Below, in pieces: positions 25,871-34,705 of a stretch of DNA of 64,000 nt (position 1 is its first letter; each line of letters begins with the position of its first letter). The notes under the pieces are model-generated. The model ran no database searches. It was not told the origin of the DNA and saw only the letters and a list, made by a program, of their open reading frames with translations. The translations under genes and the position numbers were made by a program. This DNA is from Brevundimonas nasdae (GTDB lineage: Bacteria > Pseudomonadota > Alphaproteobacteria > Caulobacterales > Caulobacteraceae), in contig NZ_JAEPWN010000002.1 of NCBI RefSeq assembly GCF_016654005.1, forward strand, positions 1-64,000, given 5' to 3'.

Positions 25871-26604
25871 CGTCCCGAAAAGCACAGAGTGCTCGCAGCC
25901 CTCAGTCCGCCGGAAAGCTGAAGCGCCTGCTGGGCCGACCGGTCGGACGGGTGCTCCTCGCCTTCTGCCTCACAAGCTTCACCCTTTGGGGCTGCCTGAC
26001 CCTGGGCGGCGAAGCGCTTGAAGGAGAAACCCAGGCCTTCGACGAATGGGCTCTGCTCCGGATGCGCAATCCCGCAGATCTCAGCGATCCGATTGGATCA
26101 CGGGTGTTCGAGGAAGCGATGCGGGACGTCACCGCGCTGGGCGGGTTCACCGTCCTGACCCTCATTACCGTGGTGGCCGTCATCAGCCTGTGGCGACTGG
26201 CTCGCCGACGTGAGGCGATGATCCTGGCCGTGACGGTCCTCGGCGCCCAGCTGTCGAGCGACCTTCTCAAGGCGCTCTACGCCCGGCCCCGGCCGGCGCT
26301 GGTCCCTCACGAGAGCTACGTCTATTCCAACAGCTTCCCAAGCGGCCATTCGGCAGTGTCCGCGGCCGTCTACATGATGCTGGCCATCATCCTGATCCCC
26401 GCGCTTCGCTCCGCGGGATCCAGAGCGGCGGTCTGTACTCTGGCCGCCGTTCTGGTCGTGGTGATCGGCATCAGCCGGACCTATCTGGGCGTGCACTGGC
26501 CGACTGACGTCATCGCCGGCTGGGCGCTGGGAAGCGCCTGGACGATCATCGGCTGGCTCGCTCTCAATCTGACCGTCAGCAAATCGGCTGAACCGATATC
26601 ATAA
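25867..26604 (+). CDS. PAP2-family lipid phosphatase
   Basis: Integral membrane phosphatase of 245 aa with a GTG start inside the upstream stop. The three catalytic motifs are visible: KALYARPRP, NSFPSGHSA (catalytic His) and SRTYLGVHWPTDV. Members remove phosphate from phosphatidic acid, undecaprenyl pyrophosphate or related lipids. Four to six hydrophobic helices are seen. It is coupled to the methyltransferase-like gene. Substrate unknown. Confidence 0.88.
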   Translation: MTSRKAQSARSPQSAGKLKRLLGRPVGRVLLAFCLTSFTLWGCLTLGGEALEGETQAFDEWALLRMRNPADLSDPIGSRVFEEAMRDVTALGGFTVLTLITVVAVISLWRLARRREAMILAVTVLGAQLSSDLLKALYARPRPALVPHESYVYSNSFPSGHSAVSAAVYMMLAIILIPALRSAGSRAAVCTLAAVLVVVIGISRTYLGVHWPTDVIAGWALGSAWTIIGWLALNLTVSKSAEPIS

Positions 26605-26679
26605 CCGCCACGCTCGTCTTTTCTCGCAACCAGAGTGCGTTATTCTGGCATCTGCAAAGCTCATCCTGAGTGATTGATT

Positions 26680-26886
26680 ATGGGACCACTTCTCACCGCG
26701 CTGAAGGGCGACGCACGGGCGTCGAACGTTCAGGATACCGATCACGGCTTCATCCTGACGGGGTCGGGCGAGGCGTTCAGCGCCCTCGCTCGCGAGGCCA
26801 TGGAGAAATCGGGCGTGGAGTACGTCGCCCTTCCTACAAGCGACGGCGCCGTGGGCTACACCCAGGTTGTAATCATCCCGCTCTGA
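26680..26886 (+). CDS. Small hypothetical protein
   Basis: Protein of 68 aa with an ATG at 26680 (a TTG two codons earlier is less likely). It has an Ala/Glu-rich helix (FSALAREAMEKSG) between beta-like segments and ends VIIPL. No family recognised. Its stop is 3 bp from the convergent DUF4238 gene stop. It may belong to the same accessory cassette. Confidence 0.5.
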   Translation: MGPLLTALKGDARASNVQDTDHGFILTGSGEAFSALAREAMEKSGVEYVALPTSDGAVGYTQVVIIPL

Positions 26887-26889
26887 GCG

Positions 26890-27804
26890 TCAGGCGCCGG
26901 TCGCGCCGAGATCCGCCAGTCTCTCCCCGAGGGTCGGCCTCGTGACCGAGCCGAAGTTGGCGTGAATGAACGCTTCCTGCCGCCGATCAGCCGCCCAGAC
27001 ATATCTGCGGGCCAAGGCGACGGTTGTATGATTGCGGCGTTTCACCAACTCTCGCGGAGGAGCCCGTCGCAGAGCGTCGATGGTGCCTTGATCATTCGCC
27101 GCGACGAACAGGCGTTTGGGTCCGATCGGAAGATGGATGAAGGCCTCCGGATCCCGCAAACCCGACACCTGCTCCACACACCAGTCGGAGACCAGCAGCG
27201 ACAGGCTGGACGCCGCCAAATCGACCACGGCCCAGCGCATATTGTTGATGAACTCGCCCATCGTGGGATTATCGATGAGCACCGTCGCGATCTGCATGGC
27301 GACCCGTTCGACGATTTCCGGGTCCCGCGCGGTCATGAAGTCTTCAAAGGTCGCCGGATCGCCGTCCTGGCGAACCATCTCCTCATACGCGGCCTGAATC
27401 TCTGGCTGATTGACTATCCAGTCCGCTCGGGTGCGCGCCTTGATCCCGGCGATATCCGCGGGCGTGCGCAACTGCAGGGACTGGATGAAGCGTGACCATG
27501 CGCTTCTCGTACCGGACGTCTGGGGAAACTGCCCCCTTTCCAGAAGCGCGAGCACGCCGGCGGCCTGATGGTCGACCTGCTGCATGAACCGCTCTTCCAC
27601 CTGCTGCATGAGGTCGGGCGACAGACCGGGCATGCTGTACAGGCCGTCCTCGTATCCCGTACCGGCTGGAAATACGCGCCGCCGCTTCACGGCGTCGCCG
27701 AACGGCCGGTCATACTGCTCAAGGCGTCCATCGGGTCCGGTCCACCGGTTGAGATAGAAGACCGGCGCGAAGTGGTGCTTGCGAGGCGGATTGGACGACG
27801 TCAT
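26890..27804 (-). CDS. DUF4238 family protein
   Basis: Protein of 304 aa. The N-terminus KHHFAPVFYLNRWTGPDG matches the DUF4238 signature (HxxPxxYLxxF/W), and a mid-region with LLVSDWCVEQVSG and FIHLPIGPKRLF is typical. The family is scattered through mobile and defence regions and has no proven activity that I know. Last gene of a three-gene minus-strand cassette, overlapping the previous gene by 4 bp. The Cys-poor, soluble sequence gives no catalytic clue beyond the conserved His residues near the N-terminus. Confidence 0.75.
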   Translation of the reverse strand: MTSSNPPRKHHFAPVFYLNRWTGPDGRLEQYDRPFGDAVKRRRVFPAGTGYEDGLYSMPGLSPDLMQQVEERFMQQVDHQAAGVLALLERGQFPQTSGTRSAWSRFIQSLQLRTPADIAGIKARTRADWIVNQPEIQAAYEEMVRQDGDPATFEDFMTARDPEIVERVAMQIATVLIDNPTMGEFINNMRWAVVDLAASSLSLLVSDWCVEQVSGLRDPEAFIHLPIGPKRLFVAANDQGTIDALRRAPPRELVKRRNHTTVALARRYVWAADRRQEAFIHANFGSVTRPTLGERLADLGATGA

Positions 27805-28685
27805 GCGCCGGCTGCAGGTCCAGCCAGGGTGGCGTCGCCATCGTCGGGCAACGACAACGGCGTCCGCCCATCCATCCGCTCCGCATACCCTTTCGCGTCG
27901 TCATACATGGCGTCGTGCAGGCCCAGGACCGTCATCGCTGATCGACGGCTCATGGGACCCTCCTCAGGCTGCCGCGCCGGTCTCGCAATGGCGAGAAGGT
28001 TCGACGCCCTGGCGTAGATCTCCGCCGCGTCGACGAACTCGACCTCGATGTCCCGCGGCACGCGGCCTTTGCGGCGAGCCGTCAGGTCCGCTTTGAAACT
28101 GCGCCATCGCGCGAGGTGAACTTGCAGTTCCGCCAACAGGTCGATGTAAGCATCCGCTTCGGCTCCATCGGCCGCCTCGATCATCGCGGTGATTTCCTTG
28201 ACCGCGTCGGACGCCAGCCTCGGGGCCCGCACGGTGAACCGGTTCCCCGTCACGCTGCCATACTGCCGCGCGACCGGAAGCGCCCGCTTCAGCCGCTCGA
28301 CGCTCTGCTCCGCGAACTCGCACACGTCGCTCATCACCAACGGCATGGCGGCGCGCTGGGCCCGGAGACGCCGGGCCTTGCGGTCCTGCTCCTGCTGATC
28401 GTTCTGCTGGATCTGACGCAGGACGAACCAGGCGCCGTAGACCGCCGCCAGCAGGGTGAAGATGGCGCCCAGAAGCGACTGCCACGACCATGCGATGGTG
28501 GTTACGGGCACGATGACCGACCGGCACCCCTCGCTCGGGGAGAGTTTGCATCCGCCGTCCAAGGCGATCAGGGCGAGCGAAATCGCGGTGACGACGGCCA
28601 CGCCGGCCGCCGGCCAGCGCAGGTTCACTCCACCGTTCGGCGAAGGCTTCGCTGGCGCGAACAGGCGAGCGAACCGCTTCTTCAT
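27801..28685 (-). CDS. Membrane protein of a DUF4238-linked cassette
   Basis: Protein of 294 aa with an ATG at 28685 that overlaps the preceding small gene by 4 bp. TM segments lie at about 22-40 (GVAVVTAISLALIAL) and 62-85 (LLGAIFTLLAAVYGAWFVL), followed by a Gln/Arg-rich, probably coiled helix and a soluble domain. The layout resembles membrane-anchored effectors or sensors in phage-defence cassettes, but no family is recognised. A longer frame to 28784 is disfavoured because its start is not coupled and its N-terminus is Arg/Asp-rich. Confidence 0.6.
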   Translation of the reverse strand: MKKRFARLFAPAKPSPNGGVNLRWPAAGVAVVTAISLALIALDGGCKLSPSEGCRSVIVPVTTIAWSWQSLLGAIFTLLAAVYGAWFVLRQIQQNDQQEQDRKARRLRAQRAAMPLVMSDVCEFAEQSVERLKRALPVARQYGSVTGNRFTVRAPRLASDAVKEITAMIEAADGAEADAYIDLLAELQVHLARWRSFKADLTARRKGRVPRDIEVEFVDAAEIYARASNLLAIARPARQPEEGPMSRRSAMTVLGLHDAMYDDAKGYAERMDGRTPLSLPDDGDATLAGPAAGA

Positions 28686-28870
28686 TGCGGGCGACGCACC
28701 CGGCGAATCTCCATCCCGCCCTTCATCACGACGATGCTGATCACGCCGGGAAGAACAGTCAGTCGGAGCTGCGCCAGATCGCACGCTTCTGCGTCGTGGA
28801 CCGCCTCAACCCGCTCTTCCATAGGGTCGCCGCCCCGGTCATCGTCGAGGAGTAAGGTGTATTGATTCAT
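28682..28870 (-). CDS. Small hypothetical protein, first gene of cassette
   Basis: Protein of 62 aa. The ATG at 28870 opens a three-gene minus-strand operon and the stop overlaps the next start by 4 bp (ATGA). The C-terminal segment LTVLPGVISIVVMKGG is hydrophobic and could be membrane-bound, and the N-terminal part is acidic. No family recognised. Tight coupling is the main argument that it is a gene. Confidence 0.5.
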   Translation of the reverse strand: MNQYTLLLDDDRGGDPMEERVEAVHDAEACDLAQLRLTVLPGVISIVVMKGGMEIRRVRRPQ

Positions 28871-29105
28871 TCGTGTGATCGCTTCTCGGCGAGGTCAGTG
28901 TAGGCGGCGCCAGTTTACCGCGAGGGAGGGACGTTGCACGATCCCGCTGCGGGCGGCGGACAGCTCTTTCTGACTCTGAGGCGACCTTGGGGGAGGCCGT
29001 TATTGGTGAGGGATGCACGCGCGAACACGGGCGGAAGATGTCGGAAATGGCCCGCCAATTGTACCGGGCATGTCGAACAGATATGCAACCGGTGGTGAGC
29101 AATCA

Positions 29106-29942
29106 ATGGTGCTGCTAAGGTCGCCGTGTCTAGGGGAGGCGATTCTGATCCGACCGCTTACACGCACCACGGCGGGGAAGCTGTACTATCGGCCAGAGGC
29201 GGTGGAGGCCGAGATTATGGCGCTGCTTTCGCTCGACGTCGATGAGCGCATGGCGCGGCTGTGTCCGGCCGCAGCCTCGGACGCGACTCCCGTGAGTCCC
29301 GAAGCGCTTGTCTACTTCATGCGCGAGGAGCGGCGCGCCAACCATGAGGGTCGCTTCAACCGTCTCTACACGGCGGTGATGAAGCACTACCTGTCGTTCT
29401 TCCGATGCCCTGACCGCCAACGCGAAGGCGTGATCCGCACGGACGGGGCTCTGGAAGACCTCCGGCGGCACGCCGTCGATCGTTTTGTCGAAAAAATCCG
29501 CAAGGATCGCGCCGAGGGCGATGACCGGCTCGACATTTACGAAATCCGGTTCGGGCTCGCGGCCGCCAAGGACAGGTCTTCGGCCCGCAAGGCAGTTTAC
29601 CGTCTGGTGGACCGCGAGGAGGCTCTCAACCCTCTCGAGGATGGCCGAGAGGCGTCTGCTGAGGTCGAGGCGGCCGCCGCGCGGCTGTCTGAACTGAGTG
29701 ATGCGACCAAAAATGACGTATCGGATGACCTGAAACGGGTACTGGCGACGATTGACACTCTGCCTGAAAAACATCGCAGGGTAGCGACCATGACGTTGAA
29801 CAACATTCCGATCGAGGCGAAGGACGCCAATACGCCGTCGATCAGCGGCCTTTTAGGCTGCACGCCGAAGACCGCGCGGGCGCGGCGAGACCGAGCCGTC
29901 GAACTCATTCAGCGCGCGCTGGGTCTCGGAGCCTTGACATGA
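29106..29942 (+). CDS. Sigma-70-like regulator of the Ubl/helicase operon
   Basis: Protein of about 278 aa. The C-terminal part (about 215-275) reads IDTLPEKHRRVATMTLNN, then ISGLLGCTPKTARARRDRA, closely resembling sigma region 4 with its helix-turn-helix. The middle contains helical segments (NRLYTAVMKHYLSFF, RFVEKIRKDRA) that could form a region-2-like part, but this is weaker. It probably directs transcription of the genes after it. Start choice: the ATG at 29106 has a GGTGAG site at good spacing; ATGs at 29013 and 29070 are alternatives. The stop overlaps the next gene by 4 bp. A plain DNA-binding regulator is the alternative. Confidence 0.6.
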   Translation: MVLLRSPCLGEAILIRPLTRTTAGKLYYRPEAVEAEIMALLSLDVDERMARLCPAAASDATPVSPEALVYFMREERRANHEGRFNRLYTAVMKHYLSFFRCPDRQREGVIRTDGALEDLRRHAVDRFVEKIRKDRAEGDDRLDIYEIRFGLAAAKDRSSARKAVYRLVDREEALNPLEDGREASAEVEAAAARLSELSDATKNDVSDDLKRVLATIDTLPEKHRRVATMTLNNIPIEAKDANTPSISGLLGCTPKTARARRDRAVELIQRALGLGALT

Positions 29943-30511
29943 CCCGATCCGCACTGAGCGAAGACCAGGTCATCGAGGCCTTCCTGCTCGAAGACGCCGC
30001 GGACAGCCGGACACTGTCCCTCTATCTGGAACGCTATCCGGACCACGCCGAGGCCTTGCTCGATCTCGCCCACGACATTGCGTTCACCGAAGTCAGCCGG
30101 CACGCGCCGCCGTCGTCGGACGAAGACGACCTCATCGCCATGGGCTGGGCCACGATCCAGTCGGCCGAGCGCACGGCGGTGACGGCGGCCGACTGGACGG
30201 GCGCCATGATGGGCAAGGTCCAGGCGGCAGTGGGCGCGCCCATGCCCGTCGTCATGAATCTGCGTGACCGACGGTTCAAAACGGAATCCCTGCCGTCCCA
30301 TCTGTTCGACGTCCTGTCGCAATGTCTGGAGCGAACGAAGGAGGCGGTGGCCGATTACCTCGACCAGCCGGCCGGCCTGGCCAAGGCGGCCGCGTACAAG
30401 GCCAGTCAGGCGCCGCAGGTCGCCGCCGAAAAACTCGATTACGCCGACTTCCTGCGCGACTTGGGCCTGCCGGAGGAAGAACGGCGTCGCCTGCTCGACG
30501 GGCCAGCCTAG
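29939..30511 (+). CDS. Uncharacterised partner of the sigma-like protein
   Basis: Soluble protein of 190 aa, mostly helical, with SLYLERYPDHAEALLDLAHD near residue 30 (a segment style seen in small regulators) and a long amphipathic region later. It overlaps the sigma-like gene by 4 bp and ends directly before the ATG of the peptidase-helicase gene. From its position it may be an anti-sigma or repressor-like partner, and a possible target of the ImmA/IrrE peptidase encoded next. There is no direct motif evidence for that. No family recognised. Confidence 0.6.
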   Translation: MTRSALSEDQVIEAFLLEDAADSRTLSLYLERYPDHAEALLDLAHDIAFTEVSRHAPPSSDEDDLIAMGWATIQSAERTAVTAADWTGAMMGKVQAAVGAPMPVVMNLRDRRFKTESLPSHLFDVLSQCLERTKEAVADYLDQPAGLAKAAAYKASQAPQVAAEKLDYADFLRDLGLPEEERRRLLDGPA

Positions 30512-33500
30512 ATGGATGCGATCGAACTCGCCCGCCAGAAGGCGGCGAGCGTTCACCAACAGGGCGTGGAGAAGGGGGACGATCCGACTGCGCCCTACGC
30601 CTTCGTCGTGGCGCAGGCGGAAAGGCACGGCCTCACCGTGTGTCCCGTGCCGGACTCGATGCTGGACGGTGCCCTCGCCCGTCTGGATGCGGACGCCGGC
30701 TGCATCATTCACACCCGTTCAGGGTCCGGGTTCGAGCAGGCCATCTACGTGGCGCACGAACTCGGCCACGCCCTTCTCGGCGACGCCGCGCCGGCCGGCG
30801 CCTGCGAGATCGACCCCTTCCGTCCGGCCGAAGCCGCGCCGGTCGGCGAGGAGCGCGTCATTGACTACGGCCGGCGTCAGCGACGCGAGGTCCAGATGGA
30901 CCTGTTTGCGCGGGAGCTCATCCTGCCCCGTCCGGTCGTCCGCAGGCTGCACGTCGACGAGGGCAGGACCGCCACCGAGATCGCCGGGATGTTCGCGGCG
31001 CCATTCGCGGTGGCGGCTCAGCAGCTCTTCGACGCCCTCCTGTTGCCGCCGATCCAACCCGAGCCCGAAGGGCCGGCCCGCCCGCCGGCGAAACCCGATG
31101 CATCCCAGATCGCCGCGGCCGGGCATCGGGGCGGCCCGGCCTTGGTGGAGGCCGGACCCGGGACCGGCAAGACGCAGACCCTCGTGAAGCGGATCGTGGA
31201 CCTGTTGAACGAGGGGGCGGATCCCAGAGGGTTTCTGGTCCTGACCTTCTCGAACAAGGCCGCGGGCGAACTCGCGGACCGGATCGCCACCCGGAACCCC
31301 GAGGCTGCGGCGGCCATGTGGATCGGAACCTTCCACGCCTTCGGACGAGATCTGGTCCAACGGCATTTCGCGAGGCTGGGCTTCGACCAGGAGCCCCGGT
31401 TGATGGATCGCGTCGAGGCCATCGAACTGCTTGAGCCGGAATCCGCCCGACTGGGCCTGCGGCACTACAAGGACATCCGCAATCCCGCGTCCAAGCTCTC
31501 CGACATCCTGGCCGCGATCTCGCGGGCGCAGGACGAACTCGTCGATCCGGCCGAGTATCTCGCCCTCGCCCAGGCGATGGAAGGTGCCGCCGGCGACGAC
31601 GCGACGGCGCGGATCGCCGCCGAGAAGGCCGTCGAGGTCGCCCGGGTCTACGCGCGCTATCAGCAGATCAAGCGCGACAGACGGGCGATCGATTTCGGCG
31701 ACCTCATCACCCTGCCCGTGGCGCTGTTGCGCGAAAACCCCGAGGCCGAGGCCGGCCTGCGGGCGCTCTATCGCCACATCCTCGTGGACGAATATCAGGA
31801 CGTGAACCACGCGAGCGTCGAACTGCTGAAGCGGCTCAGTCCGACGGGGCGCAATCTGTGGGTCGTCGGCGACGTGCGCCAGTCGATCTACCGTTTCCGC
31901 GGGGCCTCGCCGTTCAATGTCGATCGCTTCGGGTCAGCCGACTTCGGCGCGGGGACGCGCCTGCCCTTGGCGGTGAACTACCGGTCGAGCGAGGAGATCG
32001 TTCAGGCCTTCTCTGCCTTCGCGACGGGCATGTCGGCCGGCGCCGGACGACCGGCGGCTCTGAAGGCCGAGCGCGGTCCTTCGGGTCATCCGGTGGAGCA
32101 TCGCCGGTTTCTGGACAATGACGGTGAGGCCGCGGCCCTAGCGGATGCGATCGGCGAACTGAAGGCGGCGGGCTTCGCGTTGCGGGATCAGGCCATCCTG
32201 TGCTCGGGAAACGACCGTCTCGCCCGCCTCGGATCCGAGCTGGAACGGCGCGGGGTTCCGGTCCTCCACCTCGGAAGCCTGTTCGAACGACCCGAGGTCC
32301 AGGATCTGCTGTCCTGGTTGACCCTGCTCACCGATCCGCGGGCCATGGGTCTGGTCCGAGAGACGCCGCTGTCCGCCGGTTTGTCGCTGGCGGACGTCCA
32401 GGCCGCCATGACGGCCCTGCGAACCCGGAACCGGGATCCATTGGATTGGACGGACGCCCTGGCGGTGGTGTCGCCCGAGGGGCGCGCCGCGCTGGAGCGT
32501 CTTCGCGCGGCTCTGGACGGGTTCAGCGCCGAGGACCATCCCTGGACGGTCCTAGCGTCTGTGCTGCTTGACCGCACCCGTGTGGTCGCCGACATCGCGT
32601 CATCGGTCGCGCCCGAAGCGAAGGCGCGGGGCATGGCGATCTGGCAGTTCCTGAACTTCGTCCGCGTCCAGCCGGGCGGCGGGGCTCGGGGACCGGTGCG
32701 GCGTCTGCTGGACCGCATTCGGCGGCTCGTGGCGTTGGCGGACGATCGGGATCTGCGGCAGCTGCCTGCGGCCGCCCAGGTCATCGACGCTGTGCGGCTG
32801 ATGACGATGCACGGCAGCAAGGGGCTGGAGTTTCCCGTCGTCCACCTGCCGGGCCTCAATCACGAGGCGCTGCCCCGATCGTTCCGCACCAAGCCCTGCC
32901 CGCCGCCTGACGGCCTGATCGGACGCCTCGACACGCCGGCCGGTCCCTTGCTCCGGTCCGCCCACGACGACGAACAGGAATGTCTCTTCTATGTGGCCTT
33001 GTCCCGGGCACGTGACCGCCTCTTCATCTACTCGGCCCGCCAGAACAAGGCGTCGGCGGGTCGGAAGGCGGCCGAGCGCGCGGTGTCGGCCTTCGTGGGC
33101 CGGGCGACACAGAGTCCTGAGCGCTGGCTCACGGATCCGGCCGCGCCGGATCCGCGGCCGGAGGACCTGCCCGTCGCCGTCGCCTCCGGCGAGCGGCCCG
33201 CCTTCGCTTTGCACGAACTTGCGCTCTACGAAAAATGCCCTCGCCAGTTCCTCTACAGCGTCCTTCTGGCGATCGGTGGAAACAGTGGGACGCGACCGGC
33301 CTTCCTGACCATGCACGATGTGGTCCGGGACGTGCTCGCCGACGTGATCCGGGATGGCGGTCCCGGCCGGGCCGACAGGCTTCTGGACGCCGCGCTGGAG
33401 GCCAGCGGTCTCGCCGGGGACGACTACGGGTCTGACTTCCGGCAGATCGCGGTCGAACTGGTCGAGGGCTTCGTCGAGAGCCGCCAGGGTCGCTCCGGTC

Positions 33501-33901
33501 GGTCTGGTGAACGTCTGGTCGCGGCGCTCGACCGGGCCGACATTCATGTCCAGCCCGACGAGGTCCTGGACGGCGCCGGGGGGCCGGTATTCCGCCGGGT
33601 GCGGACGGGGCATTATTCCAAAACCAGCGCGACCGCGAAGGCGGAAGCCGTCTTCCCCCTGGTGATCGACGCCGTGTCGCCGGGCGCGGCGATGGAAGTC
33701 GTCTATCTGGGCGACGGCCGCGTCGAGACGGTGAGCGGCCTTGCGCCCAAGGACGTCGGCAAGCGCCGCGACGCGATCAACGCTTTCGTGGCGGATATCC
33801 TGGACGGTCGTTTTCCGACCAGGGAATCCGCCTTCACCTGCCCGAACTGCCCCGCCTTCTTCGTTTGCGGCCCGATCGCCGCGGGGTCGCTGAAAATCTG
33901 A
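30512..33901 (+). CDS. ImmA/IrrE metallopeptidase-UvrD helicase fusion
   Basis: Protein of 1129 aa in three parts. Residues about 1-180 are an ImmA/IrrE-type zinc peptidase with HELGH (His82, Glu83, His86) and a later REVQMDLFARELILP helix supplying Glu126. Residues about 195-860 are a superfamily-1 UvrD/Rep helicase: Walker A GPGTGKT (215-221), FSNKAAGELADRI, Walker B VDEYQD (from 425), GSKGLEF (about 768) and FYVALSRARDR. The C-terminal region has Cys residues spaced like the iron-sulfur clasp of AddB/Cas4-type nucleases (Cys near 908, then near 1110, 1113 and 1119), but the expected Asp-x-Lys active-site strand is not visible. It probably unwinds DNA. The peptidase may sense damage or cleave a regulator. 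Confidence 0.85.
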   Translation: MDAIELARQKAASVHQQGVEKGDDPTAPYAFVVAQAERHGLTVCPVPDSMLDGALARLDADAGCIIHTRSGSGFEQAIYVAHELGHALLGDAAPAGACEIDPFRPAEAAPVGEERVIDYGRRQRREVQMDLFARELILPRPVVRRLHVDEGRTATEIAGMFAAPFAVAAQQLFDALLLPPIQPEPEGPARPPAKPDASQIAAAGHRGGPALVEAGPGTGKTQTLVKRIVDLLNEGADPRGFLVLTFSNKAAGELADRIATRNPEAAAAMWIGTFHAFGRDLVQRHFARLGFDQEPRLMDRVEAIELLEPESARLGLRHYKDIRNPASKLSDILAAISRAQDELVDPAEYLALAQAMEGAAGDDATARIAAEKAVEVARVYARYQQIKRDRRAIDFGDLITLPVALLRENPEAEAGLRALYRHILVDEYQDVNHASVELLKRLSPTGRNLWVVGDVRQSIYRFRGASPFNVDRFGSADFGAGTRLPLAVNYRSSEEIVQAFSAFATGMSAGAGRPAALKAERGPSGHPVEHRRFLDNDGEAAALADAIGELKAAGFALRDQAILCSGNDRLARLGSELERRGVPVLHLGSLFERPEVQDLLSWLTLLTDPRAMGLVRETPLSAGLSLADVQAAMTALRTRNRDPLDWTDALAVVSPEGRAALERLRAALDGFSAEDHPWTVLASVLLDRTRVVADIASSVAPEAKARGMAIWQFLNFVRVQPGGGARGPVRRLLDRIRRLVALADDRDLRQLPAAAQVIDAVRLMTMHGSKGLEFPVVHLPGLNHEALPRSFRTKPCPPPDGLIGRLDTPAGPLLRSAHDDEQECLFYVALSRARDRLFIYSARQNKASAGRKAAERAVSAFVGRATQSPERWLTDPAAPDPRPEDLPVAVASGERPAFALHELALYEKCPRQFLYSVLLAIGGNSGTRPAFLTMHDVVRDVLADVIRDGGPGRADRLLDAALEASGLAGDDYGSDFRQIAVELVEGFVESRQGRSGRSGERLVAALDRADIHVQPDEVLDGAGGPVFRRVRTGHYSKTSATAKAEAVFPLVIDAVSPGAAMEVVYLGDGRVETVSGLAPKDVGKRRDAINAFVADILDGRFPTRESAFTCPNCPAFFVCGPIAAGSLKI

Positions 33902-33987
33902 CGACGGAATTACCCGTTCCCCCAATTGGCGGCGGTTTGACCTTCAGAGCCCGGCACTTTCGCCCTCGGCCATGGAGTACAAGACCA

Positions 33988-34704
33988 GTGACCTCCCCCA
34001 ACGACAGCCGGCCCGCCGGCGCCCATGTGATCCAGTTCGCCGACGGCGACCTGAACTTCCGCCCGATCAGCCTGTCGGACCCCGTCCCGACCGGCCGCCA
34101 GATCCTCAACACCGCCGTCGGGCGCACGGCGGAATCCTACAGCCTGTTCGTGATCCTGTCGGACGGTGAGTTCGAGGATATCCGGCTGGACGAGACCATC
34201 GATGTCCGCCCGCGCGGCGAGGAGCGGTTCATCGGCTTCGAAACCGACCGCGACTACAAGTTCGTCATCGAGTCCAGCGAGATGCGCTGGGGCAAGCCGC
34301 TCATCAGCGGCCGCATCCTGTACGGCCTCGCCGAAGCCGATCCCGAGACGACCGACCTGTATCTGCAGGCCCGCGGCGCCGAGAACCGCCGCATTCGGCC
34401 CAACGACGTCGTCAAGCTGGACGAACCCGGCATTGAGCGCTTCTTCCTGGCACCCCGCGAGACGCCCGGTTTCGGCATCGTGGTCCTGTACAATGGCGCG
34501 CCCGCTCCGCAGCGGGTGCGTCCCGAGGTGACGCTGCAGGCGGTGCTGGAGCGCGCCCTGGCCGATTTCGGCCACCCGGCCGGCGGCCCGGTTCTGTTCA
34601 GCGAGGGCGGGGCCGAGCTGGCGCTCGGTCAGACGGTGGCCCAGGCCGGTCTGTCCGACGGCGCGCGTCTGATCCTGCGTCCCCGCGTCGTCCAGGGGGG
34701 CTGA
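33988..34704 (+). CDS. Three-unit ubiquitin-like (multiubiquitin-type) protein ending in Gly-Gly
   Basis: Protein of 238 aa starting with GTG behind a GGAG site (33974-33977). Two units share PTGRQIL/ISGRILY near their starts (residues 34-40 and 106-112) and EERFIGF/IERFFLA near their ends (78-84 and 149-155), as in the multiubiquitin family. A third unit (about 162-238) looks like a classical beta-grasp Ubl. The chain ends exactly in Gly-Gly, so it needs no processing before activation by an E1 enzyme. The JAMM protease and E1-like genes follow at once. It is the likely modifier of this pathway. Confidence 0.85.
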   Translation: MTSPNDSRPAGAHVIQFADGDLNFRPISLSDPVPTGRQILNTAVGRTAESYSLFVILSDGEFEDIRLDETIDVRPRGEERFIGFETDRDYKFVIESSEMRWGKPLISGRILYGLAEADPETTDLYLQARGAENRRIRPNDVVKLDEPGIERFFLAPRETPGFGIVVLYNGAPAPQRVRPEVTLQAVLERALADFGHPAGGPVLFSEGGAELALGQTVAQAGLSDGARLILRPRVVQGG

Positions 34705-34705
34705 G

